Source of the DNA: Streptomyces sp. NBC_01217
GTDB lineage: Bacteria > Actinomycetota > Actinomycetes > Streptomycetales > Streptomycetaceae
DNA: 64,000 nt
Direction: 5' to 3'
Assembly (NCBI RefSeq): GCF_035994185.1
Contig: NZ_CP108538.1
Location: 2,170,001-2,234,000, forward strand
Positions 16,500-24,560 of this stretch are shown piece by piece; within the stretch, counting starts at the first letter, position 1; each line of letters opens with the position of its first letter. Both the position numbers and the translations under genes were made by a program. The notes beneath the pieces are model-generated. The model made no database searches. It worked only from the letters and a program-made list of their open reading frames with translations, and was not told where the DNA came from.

Positions 16500-18632
16500 T
16501 CAGATCGCGCCCTGGCGGACGAGCCCGGCGACACCGCGGAAGGCCGTCAGCACTCCGCCGTCGGGCCCTGCCACGGCCGCCAGTTCCCCGTCGAAGGCCC
16601 CGCTGACGAAGGCGTTCTGCCGGGACCAGCCGCCCCAGCCGGTGGCGGTGGCATAGGTGCGCTGCCACAGGGTGTAGTCACCGGCGCGGGCATAGAGCCG
16701 CACCTGGTCCCCGGTGGCGACGAGCGTGGGACTGCCGCTCACGGTGCCGCCCAGCGAGGTCCAGTCCGACCATGTGCCGGACGCCTCCTGCACCCGGGTG
16801 CGCACCGAGTCGTCGTCGGTGCGAACGGCCAGATGCGTACGCCCGGCCGCGTCGGTGACGGCCGAGGGCCGCCCGTACAGCGCCGACCCCTCCGGGCCCT
16901 GGAACGCGGTCCAGCCGGTCGCCGCCCCGCGGGTGTGGATCAGCCCGTCCGTGCCCCGGGCGAAGAGGGTCCAGTGACCCGAGCTGTCGTACGCGGCGGA
17001 CGGTGCGTCGGCGAGCGTTCCGCCGAGCTTCTGCCACCGGCCCCAGCGGCCGTCGGCGTAGGAGATCCGGTAGGCCGCGTCATCGGTGCCCCGGGCGAAG
17101 ACGTCGATCCGGCCGGGCCCGGCCGAGTACGCCGCGGGCGCCCCGACGATCCTGCCGTGCGTCGGCCCGCCGAGACCGGTGTCCCCCGCGCTCCAGCGCC
17201 CGTCGCGTCCGCTGCGCTGCCGCAGCGAACCGTCCGCACCCCGGGTGAACACACTCAGCCGGTCGCCGTCCCGCACCAGTGCGGGGGTCGCCTCGGACCT
17301 GGTGCCCAGCGAGGTGCCCGGGGCCTCGTCCCGGCCGCTCAGCGCGAGGAAGGCGGTGCCGTGCGCGGGCACCTCCACGGTGTACGAACCGGTGTACGTG
17401 CCGCGGCCCTTCCTGGCCCGCAGGTCCCGCACCCCGACCGGGCCGCCCAGTCCGGCGTCGGCGAAGCTCACGGTGCGCTCGGCCGCCCGGTCGGAGCGGT
17501 TGAGGAGCACCACCGCCCGCTTGCCGGAGCCCTTCAGCACCTTGCTGTAGACATCACCGGTGGCGTCGGTCGCGACGCGCACGCCCTGGATCGCCAGGGG
17601 GTCCTGGTCGACCGCGATGATCTCCGGGTTGCGCAGGGTGTCGATCATCTGCCGGGGCAGGGTGCGCGGGTCCGAGCCGATGACCAGCGGGGAGCCCATC
17701 TCGGCCCACATCACCAGCTGGGTGGTGGACTCCTCGGCGGTCAGCTCGTACGAGCCGTCAGCCAGCTTGCGCATCGGGATCAGGTAGTCGGGGTCGTTGT
17801 AGCGGCCCGGCCCCTGCGCCTCCGGGTGCCAGGCATTGGCGTCCATGTTGCGCAGGATGTTGGGCCACTGACCGGGGGTCGGGGTGCCCCAGGCGATGTC
17901 GGTGCCGGTACGCCAGGAGTCAGCGGTCCTCGGACCGTACACATAGGCGTTGTGGGCGTCCTGCGCCGGTGTGTGCGGCAGGCCCCAGTCGTCGGTCAGC
18001 GGGTTGCAGAGATTGAGCAGCATGCGCCGGCCGGACTTGGCGACGGCATCGCTGAACTCCTTGAACGCGGGCCCCGGATCGGCCTTCTCGGTGATCCCGC
18101 AGAGGAAGTCGACCTTGATCGCGTCGACCTTCCAGCCGGCGAACTGCTCGGCGTCCTCCCGGTAGTGGCCGCGGCTGCCGAGGCCGCACGTCTTTCCGCC
18201 GTCGTAGGTCCCGGCGTCGGTGTAGATGCCGGCGCGCAGTCCGCGCTGGTGCAGATAGTCCACCAGGGCGGGGATGCCGGAGGGGAAGCGGTCCGGGTGC
18301 GCGACCAGCCGGCCCTGCCCGTCCCGCGGGTCGTCGGCCTGCCATCCACCGTCCAGCCAGACGATGTCGTAACCGCTGCTCTTGAGGCCGCTGCTGACCA
18401 GGTAGTCGGCAACTCCCTTGACCTGGACCTCGGTCGGGGCGCCCAGACCGTAGTAGGTGTTCCACCCCATGTACGGGGTCGGCGCGAGGCCGCTGTCGTA
18501 GTACGGCGGTGCGCCCTGGACGGTCCGCTGGTCGGCGTGTGCGGCCGGTGCCGACACGGCGAGCAGTACGGCCGCGCCCAGAGCGGCCGCGGCGCGCCGG
18601 GCAGGCGCCATCCTTGCACCTTGCGAAATCAA
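16500..18632 (-). CDS. Secreted GH27 alpha-galactosidase (melibiase) with C-terminal propeller-like lectin repeats
   Basis: This 710-aa protein has an N-terminal Sec-type signal (about 1-33). The GH27 TIM barrel starts with LAPTPYMGWNTYYGL; the nucleophile is Asp175 in AIKVDFLCG and the acid/base Asp245 in WRTGTDIAW. A C-terminal beta-sandwich follows, and then, from about residue 440, five repeats of the type FARGTDG-x-x-x-R about 45-50 residues apart, which resemble PLL-like beta-propeller lectins. A TTG start at 18632 is chosen because GGGAG lies 6 nt upstream; the internal ATG (Met8) has no spaced ribosome site. It has its own copy of the AT-rich promoter. The repeats probably bind cell-wall or mucin-type glycans. 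Confidence 0.88.
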   Translation of the reverse strand: MISQGARMAPARRAAAALGAAVLLAVSAPAAHADQRTVQGAPPYYDSGLAPTPYMGWNTYYGLGAPTEVQVKGVADYLVSSGLKSSGYDIVWLDGGWQADDPRDGQGRLVAHPDRFPSGIPALVDYLHQRGLRAGIYTDAGTYDGGKTCGLGSRGHYREDAEQFAGWKVDAIKVDFLCGITEKADPGPAFKEFSDAVAKSGRRMLLNLCNPLTDDWGLPHTPAQDAHNAYVYGPRTADSWRTGTDIAWGTPTPGQWPNILRNMDANAWHPEAQGPGRYNDPDYLIPMRKLADGSYELTAEESTTQLVMWAEMGSPLVIGSDPRTLPRQMIDTLRNPEIIAVDQDPLAIQGVRVATDATGDVYSKVLKGSGKRAVVLLNRSDRAAERTVSFADAGLGGPVGVRDLRARKGRGTYTGSYTVEVPAHGTAFLALSGRDEAPGTSLGTRSEATPALVRDGDRLSVFTRGADGSLRQRSGRDGRWSAGDTGLGGPTHGRIVGAPAAYSAGPGRIDVFARGTDDAAYRISYADGRWGRWQKLGGTLADAPSAAYDSSGHWTLFARGTDGLIHTRGAATGWTAFQGPEGSALYGRPSAVTDAAGRTHLAVRTDDDSVRTRVQEASGTWSDWTSLGGTVSGSPTLVATGDQVRLYARAGDYTLWQRTYATATGWGGWSRQNAFVSGAFDGELAAVAGPDGGVLTAFRGVAGLVRQGAI

Positions 18633-18696
18633 CTGGTTCTCCCAGGAGTTGGGGATGTCCGGCGCCCGGCCTCCGGAGATCAGGGGGCGGCGCCAC

Positions 18697-18749
18697 GGAC
18701 AGGACTGTGGCGCCTCACCCGACTCCCGTCAATATTTATTACTAATTAA
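18697..18749 (-). promoter_or_regulatory. Promoter of the secreted GH27 gene with AT-rich operator-like element (copy 2)
   Basis: On the minus strand a -35 TTGACG (18732-18727) and -10 CACAGT (18709-18704) have a 17-nt spacer. The 24-bp element at 18726-18749 sits immediately upstream of and overlapping the -35, exactly as in copy 1, with the same ATTACTAATT core. The element begins 94 nt before the GH27 start codon, against 91 nt in copy 1, so the two promoters are probably controlled together. Confidence 0.65.
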
Positions 18750-18766
18750 GTGAAACTTGGTCTCCC

Positions 18767-20890
18767 TCAGGGCATCCGGACCAGATGCACCGCTGCGCTC
18801 GCCCAGTCCCCACGGGGCAGTTCGGGCCGGATCCCGTACTCCCGCAGCACAGTTGCGGAGTGGACCGCGCCGGTGCGGGCGTCGCGGTAGCGGGCGGCGG
18901 GATCCAGTCCGGCCGGGCGCAGCAGCGGGGCGGGGTCGCCCGGCCGGGAGGTCCGCCGCCAAACGAGCAGCAGGGCCTCGCCGCGGTCGGCCGCGGTGTA
19001 CTGCACGGCCGCCGCGCCCTCGTCGTCGGGTGCGCGCAGCCGGTGGAGTCCGCCGTGCTGGACGAGGTGGCGGATCCGCTTGTACTCGGCCAACAGGGCG
19101 GCGCCCTCGGCGAGTTCGTCCTCGGACCACCGCGACAGGTCGCCGCCGATGCCCAGTACCCCGGCCATCGCCACATGGAAGCGGAAGCGCAGCGGCACCG
19201 AGCGGCCGGTGAACTGGTTCGGCACATCGGTCACCCAGGCGGCCATGGTCCGCGCCGGATAGAGCTGGCCGTATCCGTGCTGGATGTCGATGCGGTCGGC
19301 GGCGTCGGTGTTGTCCGAGGGCCAGGCCTGGTCGGTGCGCGCGAGCATGCCCAGGTCCACCCGGCCGCCCCCGCCGCTGCACGTCTCGATCCGGAGCCCG
19401 GGGTGCTCCGCGCGGAGCCGGTCGATGATCCCGTAGAGGTGCTGGACGTACGCCGTCCACACCGCGTCGGCCCCCTCCGCCCGGTCCGGCCAGCCGGCTT
19501 CGCTGAAGGCGCGGTTCATGTCCCACTTCAGGAAGTCGATGCCGTGGTCGCCGACGAGCCGGGTCAGCCAGCCGTACGCCCAGTCGGCGACGTCGCGGCG
19601 GGCGAGGTTGAGCACCAGCTGGCTGCGCAGCTCGGTACGGGTGCGGTGGGGGAAGTGGAGCACCCAGTCCGGGTGCGTGCGGTAGAGATCGCTGTCCGGG
19701 CTGACCATCTCCGGCTCCACCCACAGGCCGAAGCGCATGCCGAGCCGGTGCACCTCCTCGACCAGAGGCGTCAGCCCTCCGGGGAAGCGGTCCGGGGCCG
19801 GTGACCAGTCACCGAGTCCGGCCTCCGCGCTGCGGCGCGCCCCGAACCATCCGTCGTCCATGACGTAGAGCTCCACGCCGAGCGCCGCCGCCCGGGCGGC
19901 CAGCGCCCGCTGGCCCGCTTCGTCCACGTCGAAGCCGGTCGCCTCCCAGGAGTTGTAGAGGACCGGCCGGATCTCCCGGGGGTGCGGCAGTACATGGGCG
20001 AGGGTGTACGCGTGCCAGGCCCGGCTCGCCGCACCGAAGCCGCCCTCGCTGTAGAGGCCGGCGTGCACCGGGGTGGTGTGTTCCTCGCCGGGTCCGAGCG
20101 GGAGGGCCGGGCCCTCGTGACCGGCACCTCCAGTGAAGCCCGCCCGGCCGTCGGGGGTGCGCTGCACGGTGATGCGCCAGCTGCCGCTCCAGGCCAGGGC
20201 CGCGCTCCACACCTGGCCGTGGTTCTCGCTCGCGTCGCCCGCGTCGAGCATCACCCAGGGGTTCGCGTGGTGGCTGGTGATGCCCCGTCTGCTGGTGAGG
20301 ACCGTCTCGCCGAACGGCAGCGGGTCGCGGCGCAGCCGGGTCTCGGCCGACCACTGGCCGGTGACATGGCTCAGCCGGTAGCCGTCCCGGAGCGGCAGGG
20401 CCCAGGCGGCGGAGTCGGCGCGCTGGAGAGCGACGGGGGCCACGCCGTCGTTGCGCAGCACGGTCCAGCGCTCGATGACGTCGCTGTCGTCGTGGACCCG
20501 GTAGTGGAGTGCCACCCGCAGGGGGTGCACCCGGTCGCGGAACTCCAGGACCAGTTCGGTCGAGCCCGGTGCCGGCTCGTGCACCCGGTGGCCGGTGGCC
20601 TGCCATTCGAAGGCACGGGTGCCGTCGGCGAAGCGCACCTGCAGCGAGGGAGGTCCGTAGCGCGGTCCGCCGTCGACGGGCAGTTCCTCGCCGACGGACG
20701 GCCGTCCCTCGAAGCTGCTGGCCGGCGGCCCTGGCGGAGTCACGAGTTCCCCGGCCTCCTCCAGGGTCAGCGCGGGTCCCCACCCCAGGTGGCAGGGCGC
20801 TCCCGTCGCGTCGATCCGCAGCGCGTACGAGGTGCGCGGGGTGGAGAGCAGCCAGACCCCGGCGTCGGGGGCGAAGGCGATCACAGGCAT
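18767..20890 (-). CDS. Second cytoplasmic GH36 alpha-galactosidase
   Basis: This 707-aa GH36 enzyme has nucleophile Asp457 in FLKWDMNRAF, acid/base Asp526 in AWPSDNTDAA and the ETCSGGGGR substrate loop. Barrel motifs match its paralogue at 11111-13225 (VLYNSWEATGFDV, VMDDGWFGAR). No signal peptide is seen. ATG at 20890 has a GAGG ribosome site. It is transcribed divergently from the ROK regulator gene, an arrangement typical of a direct regulatory target. Two intracellular alpha-galactosidases with separate promoters suggest different linkage or chain-length preferences, which sequence alone cannot reveal. Confidence 0.92.
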   Translation of the reverse strand: MPVIAFAPDAGVWLLSTPRTSYALRIDATGAPCHLGWGPALTLEEAGELVTPPGPPASSFEGRPSVGEELPVDGGPRYGPPSLQVRFADGTRAFEWQATGHRVHEPAPGSTELVLEFRDRVHPLRVALHYRVHDDSDVIERWTVLRNDGVAPVALQRADSAAWALPLRDGYRLSHVTGQWSAETRLRRDPLPFGETVLTSRRGITSHHANPWVMLDAGDASENHGQVWSAALAWSGSWRITVQRTPDGRAGFTGGAGHEGPALPLGPGEEHTTPVHAGLYSEGGFGAASRAWHAYTLAHVLPHPREIRPVLYNSWEATGFDVDEAGQRALAARAAALGVELYVMDDGWFGARRSAEAGLGDWSPAPDRFPGGLTPLVEEVHRLGMRFGLWVEPEMVSPDSDLYRTHPDWVLHFPHRTRTELRSQLVLNLARRDVADWAYGWLTRLVGDHGIDFLKWDMNRAFSEAGWPDRAEGADAVWTAYVQHLYGIIDRLRAEHPGLRIETCSGGGGRVDLGMLARTDQAWPSDNTDAADRIDIQHGYGQLYPARTMAAWVTDVPNQFTGRSVPLRFRFHVAMAGVLGIGGDLSRWSEDELAEGAALLAEYKRIRHLVQHGGLHRLRAPDDEGAAAVQYTAADRGEALLLVWRRTSRPGDPAPLLRPAGLDPAARYRDARTGAVHSATVLREYGIRPELPRGDWASAAVHLVRMP

Positions 20891-20929
20891 TGATCCTCAC
20901 GTTCAGGTTGCGCCACGAAGGCAGTGGGC

Positions 20930-20958
20930 AGCCAACTCTTCCTTTGATCAGCTGTCAA
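20930..20958 (-). promoter_or_regulatory. Probable promoter of the divergent GH36 gene
   Basis: A clear -35 TTGACA lies at 20958-20953 on the minus strand. The -10 17 nt downstream is poor (TTGGCT, 20935-20930), which fits a promoter needing an activator or released by a repressor. It lies within 100 bp of the ROK promoter on the other strand. Confidence 0.4.
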
Positions 20959-21024
20959 TCCCCCGTCCCTGTATGAGATTTGCATGCTTCCGCCGTGGAG
21001 AGTTGAGATTTCGAAAGAGCCTGT

Positions 21025-21062
21025 TTCTTTTATTGACAGCAGAAAAGAACACCCTCTACGTT
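21025..21062 (+). promoter_or_regulatory. Leaderless ROK promoter with a flanking inverted repeat
   Basis: A -35 TTGACA (21033-21038) and -10 TACGTT (21057-21062) are 18 nt apart. Transcription should begin at about 21068-21069, the A of the ATG, so the mRNA would be leaderless. A perfect 7-bp inverted repeat TTCTTTT (21025-21031) and AAAAGAA (21043-21049) brackets the -35, a natural autoregulatory operator site. Confidence 0.6.
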
Positions 21063-21068
21063 TCGGCC

Positions 21069-22244
21069 ATGCGCTCGTCCCCCGGTACGGAGGCAGTCCC
21101 GGTCCCGACTCCGGCCGCTTCCCTCGTCTTCACCACCACGCTCTCCCACGGCCCGCTCACCCGGGCCGAGATCGGTCGTCGGACCGGTCTGTCACCGGCC
21201 GCGGTCACCAAGGCCGTACGGCCGCTGATGGCGGCGGGCTATCTCGTCGAGGGAGTGGACGAGGAGGCGCCGCCGTCGCTCGGACGGCCCGCCAACCTCG
21301 TACGGGTGGACGGCGGCCGCGCACTGTTCATCGGGGTCAAGGTCACCGGGGACGAGATCATCGCGGTGCTCACCGACCTGTGCTGCCGCATCCGGGTCGC
21401 CCGGCATGTCCGGATCACCACCCGTGATCCCGCCTCCGTGCTCGCCTCGACCGGCGCGCTCGTGCAGGAACTCCTCCTGGAGGCCGACGGGTTCGGGGTG
21501 CGGGTGAGCGGCATGGGTCTCGCGGTGTCCGGAGATGTGGACCGCGCGGCCGGAGTGGTCCGCTACTCACCGTTCCTGGACTGGCGCGATGTTCCGCTCG
21601 CCGAGCTGGCACAGGCCGTGACGGGCCTGCCGGTCACGGTCGACAACGACGTCCGGGCACTGACGGTGGCCGAGCAGTGGTTCGGGGCCGGCGTGGGGGT
21701 GCCGGACTTCGCGCTGGTGACCGTCGGCGCGGGCATCGGCTGCGGGCTCGTGGTGCACGGCAGGGTGGTCTCCGGTGCGCACGGGGTGGCCGGCGAGATC
21801 GGGCATCTGTCCATCGACCCGCAGGGACCGCCGTGCCACTGCGGCAACACCGGGTGCGTGGAAGCCATCGCGGGTGACGCCGCGATCATCCGCCGGGTGG
21901 CGGAGGTGACCGGGCTGCCGGTCACCGACTCCGCCGAGGCGCTGCGGCTCGCGCACCGGGGCGACCCCGGGGCCCGTGAGGTGTACGCCAGGGCCGGGGA
22001 GGCGATCGGCCGCGCCATCGGGGCCGTCGTCAATGTCCTGGGACCCCAGCGGGTGATCATCTCGGGCGAGGGCCTGGCGGCGTACGACCTGTTCGCCGAG
22101 CAGATCCGCGACACCTTCGCCGCGGCCGCCTTCGGCACCGCCGCCCAGTGCGACGTGATGACCCGCCCGCTCCCCTTCGAGGTATGGGCGCGCGGGGCCG
22201 CGGCCACCGCGATCCAGTCCTTCATCGGTACAGAACACGTATGA
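21069..22244 (+). CDS. ROK-family transcriptional regulator
   Basis: This 391-aa regulator has an N-terminal winged helix (about 28-65: LTRAEIGRRTGLSPAAVTKA) and a C-terminal ROK sugar-kinase-like domain. The zinc motif CHCGNTGCVE and its upstream GEIGHLSI are intact, as expected of NagC/XylR-type sensors that bind a sugar. The ATG at 21069 is preferred over in-frame upstream codons because the -10 box ends only 6 bp before it and no ribosome site exists. It heads the plus-strand operon (binding protein 9 bp downstream, with GGAG overlapping the ROK stop) and diverges from GH36. It is therefore the likely master regulator of the locus, perhaps also acting at the two AT-rich elements. Confidence 0.9.
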   Translation: MRSSPGTEAVPVPTPAASLVFTTTLSHGPLTRAEIGRRTGLSPAAVTKAVRPLMAAGYLVEGVDEEAPPSLGRPANLVRVDGGRALFIGVKVTGDEIIAVLTDLCCRIRVARHVRITTRDPASVLASTGALVQELLLEADGFGVRVSGMGLAVSGDVDRAAGVVRYSPFLDWRDVPLAELAQAVTGLPVTVDNDVRALTVAEQWFGAGVGVPDFALVTVGAGIGCGLVVHGRVVSGAHGVAGEIGHLSIDPQGPPCHCGNTGCVEAIAGDAAIIRRVAEVTGLPVTDSAEALRLAHRGDPGAREVYARAGEAIGRAIGAVVNVLGPQRVIISGEGLAAYDLFAEQIRDTFAAAAFGTAAQCDVMTRPLPFEVWARGAAATAIQSFIGTEHV

Positions 22245-22253
22245 GGAGCAGTA

Positions 22254-23564
22254 ATGACGATGCAGAGCCGCATCACGCCCGTCACCGGTCACAGCCGCCG
22301 TTCAGTGGTGCGCGGCACGCTCGGAATCGGTGCGGCGGCACTGGCCGCACCCCTGTTGACGGCCTGCGGCGGCGGCCCTTCGTCCGACCCGAAGACGGTG
22401 ACCTTCGGATCCAACGGGGCGGACGCCACCCCCAAGTCCGCCTACGCGGAGCTGACCGGCGCGTTCACCAAGGACAGCGGTCTGAAGGTGAAGACGAACA
22501 CCGTCGACCATGACACGTTCCAGAAGAGCATCTCCAGCTACCTCCAGGGCACACCGGACGATGTCTTCACCTGGTTCGCCGGTTACCGCATGCAGTACTT
22601 CGCCAAGAAGAAGCTCGCCCACCCGATCGACGACGTCTGGGACTCCATAGGCTCCGGCTTCAGCGACGCCGCGAAGCAGCTCTCCAGGGGCGAGGACGGC
22701 AAGTACTACTTCGTCCCCCTGTACAACTACCCGTGGGCCGTCTTCTACCGCAAGAGCGTGTTCAAGGAGCGCGGGTACGCACCGCCCCGCACCTGGGGCG
22801 AATTCACCGCGCTGGCCAAGCAGATGAGGAAGGACGGCCTCTCGCCGATCGCCTCCGGATACGGCGGGGGCGACAGCTGGTCGATCCTCGGCGCCTTCGA
22901 CTACCTCAACCTGCGGGCCAACGGCTACGAGTTCCACATGTCGCTGATGCGCGGCGAGGTCTCCTGGACCGACCGCAGAGCCTCGCGCACCCTGGACCTC
23001 TGGCGCGAGCTCAGCCCGTACTACCAGCAGGGCGCGGGCGGCCGTTCCTGGCAGGACGCCGCGCAGTCGCTGCTCGACAAGAAGTCCGGCATGGCGGTCA
23101 TCGGGCTGTTCCTGGGACAGCAGATCACCGACGAGAAGCTGCGTGCGGACATCGACTTCTTCGCCTTCCCGGAGATCGACCCGTCGTTCGGCCAGGACAC
23201 GGTCGAGGCGCCCACCGACGGATTCATGCTCAGCCGCAGGCCCAAGAACCCCGAGGGCGCGGCCAAGCTGCTCGAATTCCTGGGCAGCGCCCAGGCGGAG
23301 AACCTCTACATGGGGGTCGACCCGAGCAATGTGGCCGTCCACTCGAAGGCGGACACCAGCGGGTACAACCCGCTGCAGAAGAAGTCCGCGGAGCTCATCG
23401 CCTCGGCGAAGCACATCACCCAGTTCGGCGACCGCGACAGCGACCCGGGCTTCATCTCCACCGTCGTCCTGCCCGGTCTGGCGCAGTGGCTGGGCCACCC
23501 CGACGACGGCTCGGCCCTGCTGAAGAAGATCGAGTCCCAGCGCTCGCGCTTCTTCACGGCCTGA
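22254..23564 (+). CDS. Sugar-binding lipoprotein of the second importer
   Basis: This 436-aa family 1 solute-binding protein has a Tat-like signal (SRRSVVRG) and lipobox LLTACG, so it is predicted to be a lipoprotein. The mature domain has DDVFTWFAGYRM, VFYRKSVFKERG, SGMAVIGLFLGQ and APTDGFML segments shared with the first importer's protein at 15052-16341. It starts 9 bp after the ROK gene with GGAGCA as ribosome site, and two permease genes follow directly. Ligand is inferred to be a galactose-containing oligosaccharide because secreted alpha-galactosidase and fucosidase-family genes follow. Confidence 0.92.
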   Translation: MTMQSRITPVTGHSRRSVVRGTLGIGAAALAAPLLTACGGGPSSDPKTVTFGSNGADATPKSAYAELTGAFTKDSGLKVKTNTVDHDTFQKSISSYLQGTPDDVFTWFAGYRMQYFAKKKLAHPIDDVWDSIGSGFSDAAKQLSRGEDGKYYFVPLYNYPWAVFYRKSVFKERGYAPPRTWGEFTALAKQMRKDGLSPIASGYGGGDSWSILGAFDYLNLRANGYEFHMSLMRGEVSWTDRRASRTLDLWRELSPYYQQGAGGRSWQDAAQSLLDKKSGMAVIGLFLGQQITDEKLRADIDFFAFPEIDPSFGQDTVEAPTDGFMLSRRPKNPEGAAKLLEFLGSAQAENLYMGVDPSNVAVHSKADTSGYNPLQKKSAELIASAKHITQFGDRDSDPGFISTVVLPGLAQWLGHPDDGSALLKKIESQRSRFFTA

Positions 23565-23585
23565 TCAGGACCGGGAAGGTTCGCC

Positions 23586-24560
23586 ATGTCCTCCGTACGC
23601 CCGGCGCCCGACGCCGGCCCTCCCCGGGCTCCCGCGCCGGTTCGCCCGGCGCGGTCCCGCCCCCGGCCGCTGCGGCTCGGCCGCGGCGACCGTCTCTTCC
23701 TCACCGTCATCGTCGGCGTTCCGCTGCTCGCGCTGCTGGTGTTCGTCTGGCTGCCGGCCCTGGCCTCCATCGGGCTGTCCTTCACCACCTGGGACGGCAT
23801 CGAACCCGGTGACATCCAGTGGGTCGGCCTGGACAACTACCGGGAGATCTTCACCAATTACCCGCCCTTCTGGCCCGCGGTGCAGCACAACGTCGTCTGG
23901 CTGCTGTTCACGGCGCTGCTGCCCACCCCGTTCGGCATCTTCCTCGCGTACCACCTCGACCGGAAGATCAGGTTCACCCGCTTCTACCAGACCGCGGTCT
24001 TCCTGCCCATGGTGCTCTCGCTGGCCGTGGTCGGCTTCATCTGGGAGATCATCTACAACCCCGACAACGGACTGCTCAACGGTGTCCTGAACGGGGTGGC
24101 ACCCGGCCATCACATCGACTGGCTGGGCGATCCGGACCTCAATCTGTGGGCCGTGCTCATCGCCTCGGCCTGGCGGCACACCGGCTACATCATGATCCTC
24201 TACCTGGCCGGTCTGAAGGGCTTCGACCCCGCGCTCAAGGAAGCCGCCTCACTGGACGGCGCCAACGGGCGCCAGACCTTCCTGAAGGTGGTCTTCCCGG
24301 CACTCAAGCCGGTCAACATCATCATCCTGGTCGTCACCGTCATGGAGTCGCTGCGGGCCTTCGACATCGTCTATGTGCTCGGCGGCGGCGTCGGCAGCAA
24401 GCCCGGCATGGAGCTGCTGTCGCTCCTGATCACCGACAACATCATCGGCGAGTCCAGCCACATCGGTTACGGCTCCGCGCTCGCGGTCGTCCTGCTCCTC
24501 GTCTCGCTGGTCGCCATCGGGACCTTCCTTGCCCAGACCTTCCGCAAGGAGGACCAGTGA
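23586..24560 (+). CDS. ABC sugar importer permease, MalF type (second system)
   Basis: This 324-aa membrane protein has a long Pro/Arg-rich cytoplasmic N-terminus (about 40 residues), six hydrophobic segments and an EAA loop (FDPALKEAASLDGANGRQTF). It is separated from the lipoprotein gene by 21 bp with a GGGAAGG ribosome site, and its stop overlaps the next permease start in a GTGA junction. It is paralogous to the permease at 14112-15050. As in the first system, no ATPase is encoded nearby, so a shared MsiK-type ATPase is presumed. Confidence 0.9.
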   Translation: MSSVRPAPDAGPPRAPAPVRPARSRPRPLRLGRGDRLFLTVIVGVPLLALLVFVWLPALASIGLSFTTWDGIEPGDIQWVGLDNYREIFTNYPPFWPAVQHNVVWLLFTALLPTPFGIFLAYHLDRKIRFTRFYQTAVFLPMVLSLAVVGFIWEIIYNPDNGLLNGVLNGVAPGHHIDWLGDPDLNLWAVLIASAWRHTGYIMILYLAGLKGFDPALKEAASLDGANGRQTFLKVVFPALKPVNIIILVVTVMESLRAFDIVYVLGGGVGSKPGMELLSLLITDNIIGESSHIGYGSALAVVLLLVSLVAIGTFLAQTFRKEDQ

